This document shows positions 17,062 through 24,618 of a stretch of 64,000 bases of DNA, one piece after another (position 1 is the stretch's first letter; each line of letters starts with the position of its first letter). Position numbers and translations under genes: made by a program. The notes beneath the pieces are model-generated. The model was not told the origin of the DNA. It was given only the letters and a program-made list of their open reading frames with translations, and made no database searches. Source of the stretch: Streptomyces nojiriensis (GTDB lineage: Bacteria > Actinomycetota > Actinomycetes > Streptomycetales > Streptomycetaceae); assembly GCF_017639205.1 (NCBI RefSeq), contig NZ_CP071139.1:4098001-4162000 (forward strand). The letters are read 5' to 3'.

Positions 17062-17107
17062 CGCGCGGGGTGGCGGGGCCGGTTCGCCGACCCCGCCACC
17101 CCGCGCG
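17062..17107 (+). terminator. Strong hairpin terminator
   Basis: A perfect 17-bp stem, 17062-17078 paired with 17091-17107, around a 12-base loop. It should end transcription from the GPP34 gene and insulate the regulator gene that starts at 17223. Confidence 0.8.
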
Positions 17108-17222
17108 TCTGTGTTTCCGGGCCGTTCCCCAGCGGCGCCGCCCGCTTCGGTGGCAGTCTGCTCAAGACCAGATACGCAGAGAGACAGCTGCAACGACAGA
17201 AGAAGGCGGAGGTGCCGTTCAC

Positions 17223-18104
17223 GTGGCGTCCAATGTCAATCCCACCGTCCGACGCCGCCGACTGGGCATGGAGTTGCGCAAGCTCCGCGAGGACAAGGGC
17301 ATGACGGCCGAACAGGTCGCCGAGCGTCTGCTCGTCTCCCAGTCGAAGATCAGCCGACTGGAGAACGGCCGCCGCTCCATCAGTCAGCGCGACGTCCGCG
17401 ACCTGTGCGACGTCTACGAGGTGGAGGACCGCCGCCTCATCGACTCGCTCATGCAGATGGCCAAGGATTCCCGCCAGCAGGGCTGGTGGCACGCCTTCGG
17501 CGACATCCCGTACAGCGTCTACATCGGCCTGGAGACGGATGCCGCCAGCCTGCGCACGTACGAGCCCCTGGTGATCCCGGGGCTGCTCCAGACGACGGAG
17601 TACGCCCAGTCCCTCGTCCGCGGCGCGTGGCCGGAGACCGCCCCCGCCGACGTCGACAAGCGCGTCCAGGTCCGGATGCACCGCCAGAAGCGGCTCTCCG
17701 AGACGGAGAACAACAATCCGGACCTCGGTCCGCTGCGCCTGTGGGCGGTGATCGACGAGGCGGCGCTGCGCCGGCGCGTGGGCGACGCCCAGTTGATGAT
17801 CCGGCAGCTCGAATACTTGATAGAGCAGTCGGAGCAGCCGCACGTCACGGTGCAGGTCATGCCGTTCGAGCTGGGCGCGCACCCCGGCGTGAACGGGCAG
17901 TACGCGATCCTGGAGTTCCCGGACGCGTCCGACTCGACCGTCGTCTACATCGAGGGCGTCACGAGCGACCTGTACCTGGAGAAGGCCAACGACGTCCAGA
18001 AGTACAGCGTGATGTACGAACACCTGCGCGCGCAGGCGCTCAATGTCGACCAGACCCGCGAGTTCATCTCGGGGATCATCAACCAATACGCCGACAAGGG
18101 CTAG
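17223..18104 (+). CDS. XRE-type regulator with DUF5753 domain
   Basis: This 293-residue protein has an N-terminal helix-turn-helix (about residues 10-65; MTAEQVAERLLVSQSKISRL is the recognition region). The following DUF5753 domain contains YEPLVIPGLLQTTEYAQSL, RMHRQKRLSE, a WAVIDEAALRR segment and VQVMPFELGAHPG. Such regulators pair with DUF397 proteins in Streptomyces and act in development and secondary metabolism (WhiJ/AbaA-type loci). GTG at 17223 is chosen because GGAGG stands about ten bases upstream; longer frames run into the terminator hairpin. Its DUF397 partner follows at 18328, 223 bases downstream. No ATPase partner is next to this copy, unlike the second set near 40 kb. Confidence 0.92.
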   Translation: MASNVNPTVRRRRLGMELRKLREDKGMTAEQVAERLLVSQSKISRLENGRRSISQRDVRDLCDVYEVEDRRLIDSLMQMAKDSRQQGWWHAFGDIPYSVYIGLETDAASLRTYEPLVIPGLLQTTEYAQSLVRGAWPETAPADVDKRVQVRMHRQKRLSETENNNPDLGPLRLWAVIDEAALRRRVGDAQLMIRQLEYLIEQSEQPHVTVQVMPFELGAHPGVNGQYAILEFPDASDSTVVYIEGVTSDLYLEKANDVQKYSVMYEHLRAQALNVDQTREFISGIINQYADKG

Positions 18105-18327
18105 TAGGGGCGGGATACACCCGATATCCACCGTGCGTGTGGCAAGCGGGTCGGTACGGTACACCGTCACTCCCCAGCCACAGAAGGCTTGAATGGAATA
18201 TGCCACCCGGTCGGGTGAATGGTCACTTCACCCGTCAGGAGCTGCCGGTAGCGTCGATCAGGTCAGCCGGAAGATTGGCCGACAGGACACCGGAACCACC
18301 GGAACTACTCGCTCACCGGAGAGAAAC

Positions 18328-18537
18328 ATGGCTATTCGTCAGGGCGCCACGACCAACTGGATCAAGTCCTCCTACTCCGCCAACGGCGCCTGCGTCGAGG
18401 TCAAGTCCCCTGTCATGGAGGCCATCGCCGTCCGCGACTCGAAGGTGCAGGACGGACCGTCCCTCACCTTCGCGCCCAACTCCTGGACCTCGTTCGTCGC
18501 CGATGTCACCGAGGGCCGGCTGGGACGCCTCGCCTGA
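18328..18537 (+). CDS. DUF397 protein, partner of the upstream regulator
   Basis: This 69-residue protein shows the whole DUF397 signature: NWIKSSYSANGACVEV near the start, then VRDSK and FAPNSWTSFVADV. DUF397 proteins are small partners of DUF5753 regulators and are thought to modulate them. ATG at 18328 has GGAGAG seven bases upstream. The 223-base gap from the regulator is longer than in the 40-kb pair, where the genes overlap, so this gene may have its own promoter. A hairpin lies about 130 bases downstream. Confidence 0.93.
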   Translation: MAIRQGATTNWIKSSYSANGACVEVKSPVMEAIAVRDSKVQDGPSLTFAPNSWTSFVADVTEGRLGRLA

Positions 18538-18664
18538 ACATCACGGCGCGTCCCAACCGCCTTCGCCGTCCCTACGGTTCGGCCCCCGCGTCCGGCATCA
18601 GCGGGCCCGACATCGGCACCACCCGCATCACCTGCACCATCCGCACCACCCGCACCACTGACTT

Positions 18665-18705
18665 GAGCCCTCTCGACCGACCCGCCGTCTTGGCCGAGGG
18701 GGCTC
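18665..18705. terminator. Hairpin between converging genes
   Basis: GAGCCCTCTCG (18665-18675) pairs with CGAGGGGGCTC (18695-18705), 11 bp with one G-T pair. It lies between the DUF397 gene and the convergent EthD-like gene, so it may serve both strands. Confidence 0.55.
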
Positions 18706-18732
18706 GGCCATGCCCGGGGGGCGACGGCCCGC

Positions 18733-19590
18733 TCAGCGGAGCTGATCCACGTAGCGGTCGGTCCCCGGCACCGTCGGGATGAACGGCGCCACCAGCTCCA
18801 CCCGCCCCAGCCCCGCCTCCGCGACCTCCGCGTCCAGCCCTCGGAAGCGATCCCAGCAGGTCCGGGGGTCCTCCTGGAGGAACCACAACAGCGTGAGGCG
18901 GGTGTCGACCCCCTCCACCTGCTTGACGTACGTCATCCGGTCACCCGGCAGCGGGGTCGGGCGGAAGACCGTCACCATCGCGGCCGGACCGCCGTGCAGC
19001 CGCTTCGGCAGGGCGCGCGAACGCAGCCACTCCAGCAACTCGGCCCGCTGCCCCGGCCCGTCGGTGTCGATGACCTGGACGACGAGGCCCTCGTACGGGT
19101 GGTCCAGGGCGTGGAAGTCCCGCGGGCCGGCGGCGCCGTCGCGGTAGACGGTGGCCGCGTGGTCCTGGAAGGACGTGAAGACGTGGGTGCGGTCCTGGTA
19201 GACCCGGCCGTCGCGGTTCAGGCGCTTGTTGATGCCGACGGTCCACTTCATGTGCTCGTCGTAGCGGCCCTGGGTGACCCAGTACGTCGATATGTAGCAG
19301 CCGGCTGTGACGGGCTGGGCGACGGCCGACTTCTCGGGGTAGCGCAGCTCCTGCAGTTCGCGGGTGGCCACCCAGCGGCGGCCCGCGTACATCCAGGGCA
19401 TGGCCATGGCGCCGGCGTAGTAGTGGTCGTCCTCGTACCAGCGGTTGTACGCGTACTCGTGGCCCGGGTGCGGTTCCACCATGGTGATCAGGGCATGGCC
19501 GGGGCGGACGCCGTAGGGGCCGACGGCCGCGAGCTCGGCGTAGTCCTCGACGCGGGTGTCCTGCTGCGGATCCTGCTCTCCTGTCGTCAT
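18733..19590 (-). CDS. EthD/dimeric alpha-beta-barrel-like protein of unknown function
   Basis: This 285-residue protein appears to hold two ferredoxin-like barrel halves. The first contains HEYAYNRWYEDDHYYAGAM and AGRRWVATRE, close to the NxWYxxDH and A(R)R(W/F) pattern of EthD/Dabb-like proteins. A second half from about residue 165 has HPYEGLVVQVIDTD and AAMVTVFRPTPLP. I cannot assign a reaction. The start codon is only 12 bases from the nearest edge of a 17-bp palindrome of the type that also precedes the SDR and F420-oxidoreductase genes. The gene is therefore probably in the same regulon. No Shine-Dalgarno sequence precedes the ATG, so a leaderless or very short leader transcript is possible. 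A divergent aminotransferase gene lies on the other side. Confidence 0.7.
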   Translation of the reverse strand: MTTGEQDPQQDTRVEDYAELAAVGPYGVRPGHALITMVEPHPGHEYAYNRWYEDDHYYAGAMAMPWMYAGRRWVATRELQELRYPEKSAVAQPVTAGCYISTYWVTQGRYDEHMKWTVGINKRLNRDGRVYQDRTHVFTSFQDHAATVYRDGAAGPRDFHALDHPYEGLVVQVIDTDGPGQRAELLEWLRSRALPKRLHGGPAAMVTVFRPTPLPGDRMTYVKQVEGVDTRLTLLWFLQEDPRTCWDRFRGLDAEVAEAGLGRVELVAPFIPTVPGTDRYVDQLR

Positions 19591-19602
19591 GGGACCGGTC
19601 TA

Positions 19603-19619
19603 TCTGATGCAGCATCAGA
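19603..19619. promoter_or_regulatory. Operator-like 17-bp palindrome (site A)
   Basis: TCTGATGCAGCATCAGA is a perfect 7-3-7 palindrome, extended to 11-1-11 arms over 19600-19622. It sits 12 bases upstream of the ATG of the EthD-like gene and about 110 bases before the divergent aminotransferase. It has the same architecture as sites at 30654, 58766, 58827 and 60646. Confidence 0.75.
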
Positions 19620-19729
19620 TAGGGAGGGGTCGGGGGCTCCGGACGGACGGTCCACCACCTGATACATGCATGCCGTCTACACCTTTCCCTCGCTACGATG
19701 CGCGCACCCGCCTCCTGAAGGAGCTGCCC

Positions 19730-21037
19730 GTGCCTGCCGCCGTGTCCGCCGCCGCCACCACCTCCGCCGCCACTGCCGCCTCCGCCACTGCCGACTCCGC
19801 CTCCGCCACCGCGCCGCCGCCCGCGTTCGCCGCCCGCGCCGCCTCCGTGGAGGGGTCCCCCGTACGCGAGATCCTCGCGCTCACCGAACGCCCCGGGGTC
19901 ATCTCCCTCGCCGGCGGCCTCCCCGCGCCCGAACTCTTCGACACCGAGGGCCTGCGGGCCGCGTACGACGCCGCCTTCGCGGTGTCCGCGCGGCGCGCGC
20001 TCCAGTACTCGACCACCGAGGGCGCGCCGGAGCTGCGCGAGGCCGTCGCCGCCCGGGCGACCGGGCGCGGGCTGCCGACCGGCCCGGACGACGTACTCAT
20101 CACCTCGGGCTCGCAGCAGGCCCTGACCCTCATCACCGCCACCCTGATCGAACCCGGCGACGTGGTGCTGGTGGAGAACCCCACCTACCTCGCGGCCCTC
20201 CAGTGCTTCCGCCTGGCGGGGGCGCGGGTGGTGGCCGTGCCCTGCGACGCGGAGGGCATCCTCCCGGACGCGCTGGCGGACATCGTGGTGCGCGAGCAGC
20301 CGAAGCTGCTGTACACCGTCCCCACCTTCCAGAACCCGACGGGACGCACCCTCCCGGCCGCCCGCCGGGCGGCGGTCGCGCGGACCGCCGCCCGGCTCGG
20401 GCTGTGGCTGGTGGAGGACGACCCGTACGGGGAACTCCGCTACGAGGGCTCCGACGTCCCGTGGCTCGCCGCACACCCGGGGGCGGAGGACCGTACGGCG
20501 CTGCTCGGCAGCTTCTCGAAGGTCATGGCTCCCGGGCTGCGGCTGGGCTGGCTCCGGGCCCCGGCGGCGCTGCGGCGGGCCGCGGTCGTCGCGAAGCAGG
20601 CGGCGGACCTCCACACCTCCACGGTGGACCAGCTGGCCGCGGCGCACTACCTCGCGGCGGTGGACCTCGACGCGCACATAGCCACGGTCCGGACGGCCTA
20701 CCGCGCGCGCCGCGACGCCCTGCAGAGCGCCCTGAGCCGGAGCCTGCCGGCCGACTGCGCGTGGAGCCTGCCCGCGGGCGGCATGTTCCTGTGGGCCCGC
20801 CTGCCGGCGGGCCACGACGCGGCGGACCTCCTCAGGACGGCCGTCGCCCACGGCGTCGCCTTCGTCCCGGGCGCCCCCTTCTACGCCACCGCCCCGGACC
20901 CCCGCACCCTGCGCCTGAACTTCACGACGCACACGCCGGCCGAGATCACCGAGGGCGTCGGCCGGCTGCGCGTGGCGCTGGCGGAGTACGGGGGCCTCGG
21001 CGGCGTCGGCGGCGTCAGTGCTGGAGGGCGACCTTGA
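19730..21037 (+). CDS. PLP-dependent aminotransferase, class I/II (aminoadipate/MocR-like catalytic family)
   Basis: This 435-residue fold-type I aminotransferase has ISLAGGLPAPELFD near the start, LQYSTTEGAPELREAVA, ITSGSQQALTL, PTFQNPTG, DDPYGELRY and the PLP lysine in GSFSKVMAPGLRLGW. The C-terminal domain has GGMFLWARLP and a final LRLNFT. It lacks the GntR helix-turn-helix of MocR regulators, so it is an enzyme, most like LysN-type 2-aminoadipate or broad-specificity aromatic/branched-chain transaminases. GTG at 19730 is chosen because AAGGAG lies six bases upstream; the longer frame overlaps the operator. The first 45 residues are low-complexity Ala/Ser/Thr. Its 3' end overlaps the convergent membrane-protein gene by 23 bases. 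Confidence 0.9.
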   Translation: MPAAVSAAATTSAATAASATADSASATAPPPAFAARAASVEGSPVREILALTERPGVISLAGGLPAPELFDTEGLRAAYDAAFAVSARRALQYSTTEGAPELREAVAARATGRGLPTGPDDVLITSGSQQALTLITATLIEPGDVVLVENPTYLAALQCFRLAGARVVAVPCDAEGILPDALADIVVREQPKLLYTVPTFQNPTGRTLPAARRAAVARTAARLGLWLVEDDPYGELRYEGSDVPWLAAHPGAEDRTALLGSFSKVMAPGLRLGWLRAPAALRRAAVVAKQAADLHTSTVDQLAAAHYLAAVDLDAHIATVRTAYRARRDALQSALSRSLPADCAWSLPAGGMFLWARLPAGHDAADLLRTAVAHGVAFVPGAPFYATAPDPRTLRLNFTTHTPAEITEGVGRLRVALAEYGGLGGVGGVSAGGRP

Positions 21038-21548
21038 GCAGCACGATGAGCAGCCCGAGGAACAGGTTGATCACGCCGGCCAGGATCATCAGACGGCGCG
21101 AGGCCCCGGCACGGCTGGCGGCCACGGTGGCCCAGCCGACCTGTCCGATCAGGGCGACCGCGAGCGCCAGCCATGCGATACCCGTGGCGCCCAGGCCGAA
21201 CAGCGGGGCGATGGCCGCCGCGACGGCCGGGGGGACGGCCGCCTTGATGATGGGGCGCTCCTCCTTGGCGGTGCTGCGGACCACGTCCCAGCTCAGCCGG
21301 CGCACCATGCGGGCGCCGAAGAGGCGGGAGAAGACGTGCGCGGCCCAGAACACCACCCCGGTGCCGAGGAGCAGCGCGACGAGTTCCAGCCGCGGGAACT
21401 TGCCGAGAGTCCCGGCACCGACCACCACGGAGGCGGCGAGCAGGGAGCCGTAGACGGCGCCGGTGTAGTCCTCGCTGCCCGCCTCCCGCTCCGGGGCGGC
21501 ACCGCCTTCCGGGCCGCCTTCCGGGCCGCCCTCCGGGGGCGCCGTCAC
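21015..21548 (-). CDS. Integral membrane protein, unknown function
   Basis: This 177-residue protein starts at a GTG that overlaps the stop of the upstream amphi-Trp gene (GTGA), so the two are translationally coupled. After a Gly/Pro/Glu-rich N-terminus with a PEGG repeat there are four or five hydrophobic helices: YGSLLAASVVVGAG, LELVALLLGTGVVFW, a central AAVPPAVAAAIAPLFGLG, IAWLALAVALIGQVGW and a C-terminal LFLGLLIVLLKV. I recognise no family with certainty. The coupling suggests it works with the amphi-Trp protein at the membrane. The 3' end overlaps the aminotransferase gene on the other strand. Confidence 0.75.
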   Translation of the reverse strand: MTAPPEGGPEGGPEGGAAPEREAGSEDYTGAVYGSLLAASVVVGAGTLGKFPRLELVALLLGTGVVFWAAHVFSRLFGARMVRRLSWDVVRSTAKEERPIIKAAVPPAVAAAIAPLFGLGATGIAWLALAVALIGQVGWATVAASRAGASRRLMILAGVINLFLGLLIVLLKVALQH

Positions 21549-21799
21549 GCGGCCCCGGCCTGCGCGGTGGGCCACTTGAGTTCGATCTCCATCTCGATCT
21601 CCCCGTCGCCGATCTCGACCTCGATCTCGGTGCGGAGCTCGTCGGGGACGCGCAGGCTCATCTTCCCGGGGCCGAGTTCGAGTTCGGCATTGCCGCCGTG
21701 GCGCAGCGCCTCCGCGAGCGCGGCGAGCTGGTCGGCGGCCTCGAGGCGGGAAAGGGAGCTCTTCTGCTCAAACTTGAGGTCCTTCACGGACGTCTCCAA
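21545..21799 (-). CDS. Amphi-Trp domain protein
   Basis: This 84-residue protein consists almost entirely of an amphi-Trp domain: KFEQKSSLSRLEAADQLAAL, then LELGPGKMSLRVPDEL, and the acidic beta-strand end EIEVEIGDGEIEMEIELKW with its single Trp. The role of the domain is not firmly known; it occurs in archaea and bacteria in gene pairs with membrane or redox proteins. Here it leads a two-gene operon, overlapping the downstream membrane-protein gene by four bases. The ATG at 21799 follows a purine-rich stretch. The lipid-kinase gene lies 63 bases upstream on the same strand, so all three may be cotranscribed. Confidence 0.85.
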   Translation of the reverse strand: METSVKDLKFEQKSSLSRLEAADQLAALAEALRHGGNAELELGPGKMSLRVPDELRTEIEVEIGDGEIEMEIELKWPTAQAGAA

Positions 21800-21862
21800 T
21801 CCGCTGCGAACACCGGGTCAGGCTCATTGTGACGCCGCACAGGAGGTCGGGCATCCCGGGCC

Positions 21863-23197
21863 TCAGCCACCCGGGGCCGCCACCGGCCGGTTGAAGGCCA
21901 GGGCGAGGACCTCGCTCCACTGCATGGGCGGAGCGGCGGCCGGGGCCCCCGGGCGGAGCCTGGGCACCAGGACGCGCAGTGCGCCCGGGCGGATGGAGCA
22001 GGTCACGGGTGTGGGCATGGTCAGCGCCTCGCCGTCCACGGCGACGGCGATGCGTTCCGCGTCCGATCGGACGACGACCTGGCGGGAGGTGAGTACGTGG
22101 AGGCCCGCCGCCCTCGCTCCGCGCAGCGCGACCTCGGCCGCCTGGGCGGCGTTGTTCACCCGGATGCCGAGGACGCCCAGCTCTCCGAGGTCGAGGCGGG
22201 ACCTGCGGGCGCCCATCGGCTCGGAGGACGTGTAGGGGTTGTTGCTGACCAGCAGCGCCTGCTGGGACTCCAGCCGTTTCTCGTCGGTCACCGCGTCGAG
22301 GGTGGTGCCGGCGTATCCGAGGAGGAGGTCGGGCAGGGCGGCCAGTGCCGAGTCCGCCTTGGCGTCCCGGTACTCCGGCCGCTGCACGATCTCCGCGTAG
22401 ACGCCGAACGAGGCCGTGTTGACGAAGGCCTGGCCGCCCACGACTCCCAGGTCGACCCTGAGCTCCTCCCCGTCGGCCAGCGCGTCCAGGCACCGGGCCG
22501 GGTCCTCGCGGTCCAGCCCGAGGTCCATGGCGAAGTGGTTCCGGGTGCCCGCGGAGATCACGAGGAACGGCAGGTCGTGCTCGGCGGCCACCTCGGCCAC
22601 CCGGGCCTGGGTGCCGTCGCCGCCCGCCACCCCGAGCAGGTCCGCTCCGTCGGCCACCGCCTGCCGGGCGAGGGCGGCGACGTCCGTGACGACCGCCGGG
22701 TCCAGCAGCACCACCCGGGCGCCGAGCGCCTCCCCCTTCTCGACCAGGCCGAAGCGGCCGACCTTCCCGCCGCCGGACTTCGGGTTCATGATCAGCACCG
22801 GGTTCCGGGGGGCGGCCCGGGCGACGGCCCGCATGCCGTCGGGCCGGCGCGCGGCGCGCAGCGCCGTCCGCGCACAGGCCACGGCGGCCGCCCACAGCGC
22901 GATGGCGAGCAGCGCCGTGAGCCACAGGTCCTCCTGGGCGTAGATGAGCAGGATGGCCACGGGCGCGCCCACCACCAGCAGGGTGCCGATCAGCCGTACG
23001 GCGCCGCGATGGGACACCACCCACCAGGTCCCCATGGCCGTGAGCGCCGCCCCGGCCACCCCGACGACGAGGACGAGCAGCCCCCCGACGATGCCCTCGG
23101 CCACCAAGGTCACCGCGGCGAGCACCGCACAGACCAACGCCAGCAGGGCCCACAGCCGCGCGCGCCGGGGCGCGCCGGAAGTATCCGGGAGTGCCAT
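21863..23197 (-). CDS. Membrane-anchored diacylglycerol-kinase-family lipid kinase
   Basis: This 444-residue protein starts with four hydrophobic helices (about residues 14-110), followed by a cytoplasmic DAGK-type catalytic domain. The domain has PVLIMNPKSGGGKVGRFGL, the nucleotide-binding GVAGGDGTQARVAEVA, and ISAGTRNHFAMDLG, which is the GTxNxFA motif of the family. A C-terminal half, from VDLGVVGGQAFVNTASFG, carries the second beta-domain. It should phosphorylate diacylglycerol or another lipid in membrane-lipid turnover. ATG at 23197 (MALPDTS) is preferred; the longer frame begins in the promoter region. It is divergent from the Rhs locus. Confidence 0.85.
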   Translation of the reverse strand: MALPDTSGAPRRARLWALLALVCAVLAAVTLVAEGIVGGLLVLVVGVAGAALTAMGTWWVVSHRGAVRLIGTLLVVGAPVAILLIYAQEDLWLTALLAIALWAAAVACARTALRAARRPDGMRAVARAAPRNPVLIMNPKSGGGKVGRFGLVEKGEALGARVVLLDPAVVTDVAALARQAVADGADLLGVAGGDGTQARVAEVAAEHDLPFLVISAGTRNHFAMDLGLDREDPARCLDALADGEELRVDLGVVGGQAFVNTASFGVYAEIVQRPEYRDAKADSALAALPDLLLGYAGTTLDAVTDEKRLESQQALLVSNNPYTSSEPMGARRSRLDLGELGVLGIRVNNAAQAAEVALRGARAAGLHVLTSRQVVVRSDAERIAVAVDGEALTMPTPVTCSIRPGALRVLVPRLRPGAPAAAPPMQWSEVLALAFNRPVAAPGG

Positions 23198-23548
23198 GCC
23201 CTCACGTCCTCGCCTCGTGCCGTGGACCTCCACCACGAGGGTGTGGTCATCTCCGATCATCCCCCGCGAAGGACCGGCCGTCGACGCGACGGGAGCGGGG
23301 CAGCGCCACCCGAGGGAAGCGGCAGATTTCGTTGCTCATGCAACCAATCACCTCCGCTCAACCCCGTGAGGCGGATGGCACTCGGCTCAACTACCAGCAC
23401 CCTCGACCCGTCTCACGTGCAGCTGATCAGGGTTCGACGCGCCTGGCGTGATGTGTGCGCTACCGAAGAGTAAATTTCGCCGACCTGTCACGCAATGCGA
23501 AAGTGAGTTCGATCAAGGCGTACGGGGGTTGGGGTGGGGGGAGTTGTG
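23198..23548. other. Divergent intergenic region
   Basis: About 350 bases between the lipid kinase and the Rhs operon, on opposite strands, so promoters for both should lie here. There is a G/T-rich run before the first Rhs-operon gene (23521-23545). I see no palindrome of note and no RNA gene or credible short gene. Confidence 0.4.
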
Positions 23549-23986
23549 GTGGGGTTCGACGAGGAGTGGGGTCGGCTGCGGGCCGCTGCCGGCCAGGCTG
23601 CCCATCGACCGGAAGTGGTCGATCCGGCAGTAGAAGCACACGAGGCGATGCTGGAGCGGCTGGCGGAATTCCGCAGCCGGGTCGTTCTCGTGCCGTTGGA
23701 CGTACGAGACGGCCTGTGGACGGCCGAACTCGGGGGGCTGGACTGGATCTGCGCGTTCTCGGACGAGGAGGCGCTGGCCCGGTTCGCCGAGGCGCGCGGC
23801 GAGGCCGACCGGGAGTGGACGTACCGGCGGGTGGTCGGTGCGCGCCTGCTCGACGAGCTGGTGCCGGCGGTGGGCTTTCCGTGCGGGGTCGCGTGGAACG
23901 CGGCGGGGCCGGACGGGCTGGCGTTCCCGCCGGTTCGGGGGATCGTGCCGGATGCCTCGGCACTCGACGGGGAGACGGCCGCATGA
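23549..23986 (+). CDS. SseB-like small protein, first gene of the Rhs operon
   Basis: This 145-residue acidic protein contains a segment typical of the SseB N-terminal domain: VVLVPLDVRDGLWTAEL, then DWICAFSDEEALARFAEARG and a final VGFPCGVAWNAAG. SseB-like proteins often accompany type VII-secreted toxins in actinobacteria; a chaperone or adaptor role is plausible but not shown. Several GTG codons are possible starts. I prefer GTG 23549 because GGGGGAG stands a few bases upstream; GTG 23534 would add five residues. The stop overlaps the ATG of the next gene (ATGA), so they are coupled. Confidence 0.7.
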   Translation: MGFDEEWGRLRAAAGQAAHRPEVVDPAVEAHEAMLERLAEFRSRVVLVPLDVRDGLWTAELGGLDWICAFSDEEALARFAEARGEADREWTYRRVVGARLLDELVPAVGFPCGVAWNAAGPDGLAFPPVRGIVPDASALDGETAA

Positions 23987-24618
23987 GCGGGGACGGGGCG
24001 GAGCTCGATGTCTCGAAGCAGGCGTTGGCGCTGATCGCGCAGGGGATCACGGCGAGCCTGGCGGAGTTGAAGGAAATCGGATCGGTGGGCACGGCGAGCA
24101 TGGGCGGCGGTTTCACCGACCTTGCCCTCTCGGGGATGGAGACCGGGCACGAGGGCCTGACATCCACCCTGGGCACGTTCTGCGAGCGCTGGGGCTGGGG
24201 GGTGCGCTCGCTGGTGCAGCAGGGAAACGCCTTCGCCCGGAACGTGGGGCTGTCGGCCGGTGCGATGTACGAGCAGGACCAATACATCCAGGGCAGCTTC
24301 AAGGTCGTGGCGAACGCGGCACTGGGCAACCCGTACGCCGAGGAGAAGGACATCATCGCCAAGAGCTGGGGCGAGGTCCTCTCGGACAACCCGATCACCC
24401 AGATCAAGAACGCGGACTACAGGCCGGAGTCCTTCGAGCGGGCCTCGGAGAACGGCAACGAGGCCTGGAAGAGCACTGTCCGGGACCTGAACAGTTCCGA
24501 CATCCTGTTGCCCAACCAGATCATCGACGCGGTCGGGTTGCGGGATGAGGCGGACGAGGCGGTCGATGACATGGTCGGCCCGGCACCCGAGGCACAGCCG
24601 GGCGGTGCGGGGCGATGA
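23983..24618 (+). CDS. WXG100-superfamily-like partner protein
   Basis: This 211-residue mostly helical protein has a short acidic N-terminus and the segment MGGGFTDLALSGMETG, ending in helices around CERWGWGVRSLVQQGNAFA, where WGWG gives a WxG-like turn between helices. It is probably the ESX/type VII-like targeting or partner subunit for the Rhs toxin. The ATG overlaps the stop of the SseB-like gene, and its own stop overlaps the ATG of the Rhs gene, so all three are translated as one coupled block. The C-terminus (DEADEAVDDMVGPAPEA) is acidic and probably disordered. Confidence 0.72.
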   Translation: MSGDGAELDVSKQALALIAQGITASLAELKEIGSVGTASMGGGFTDLALSGMETGHEGLTSTLGTFCERWGWGVRSLVQQGNAFARNVGLSAGAMYEQDQYIQGSFKVVANAALGNPYAEEKDIIAKSWGEVLSDNPITQIKNADYRPESFERASENGNEAWKSTVRDLNSSDILLPNQIIDAVGLRDEADEAVDDMVGPAPEAQPGGAGR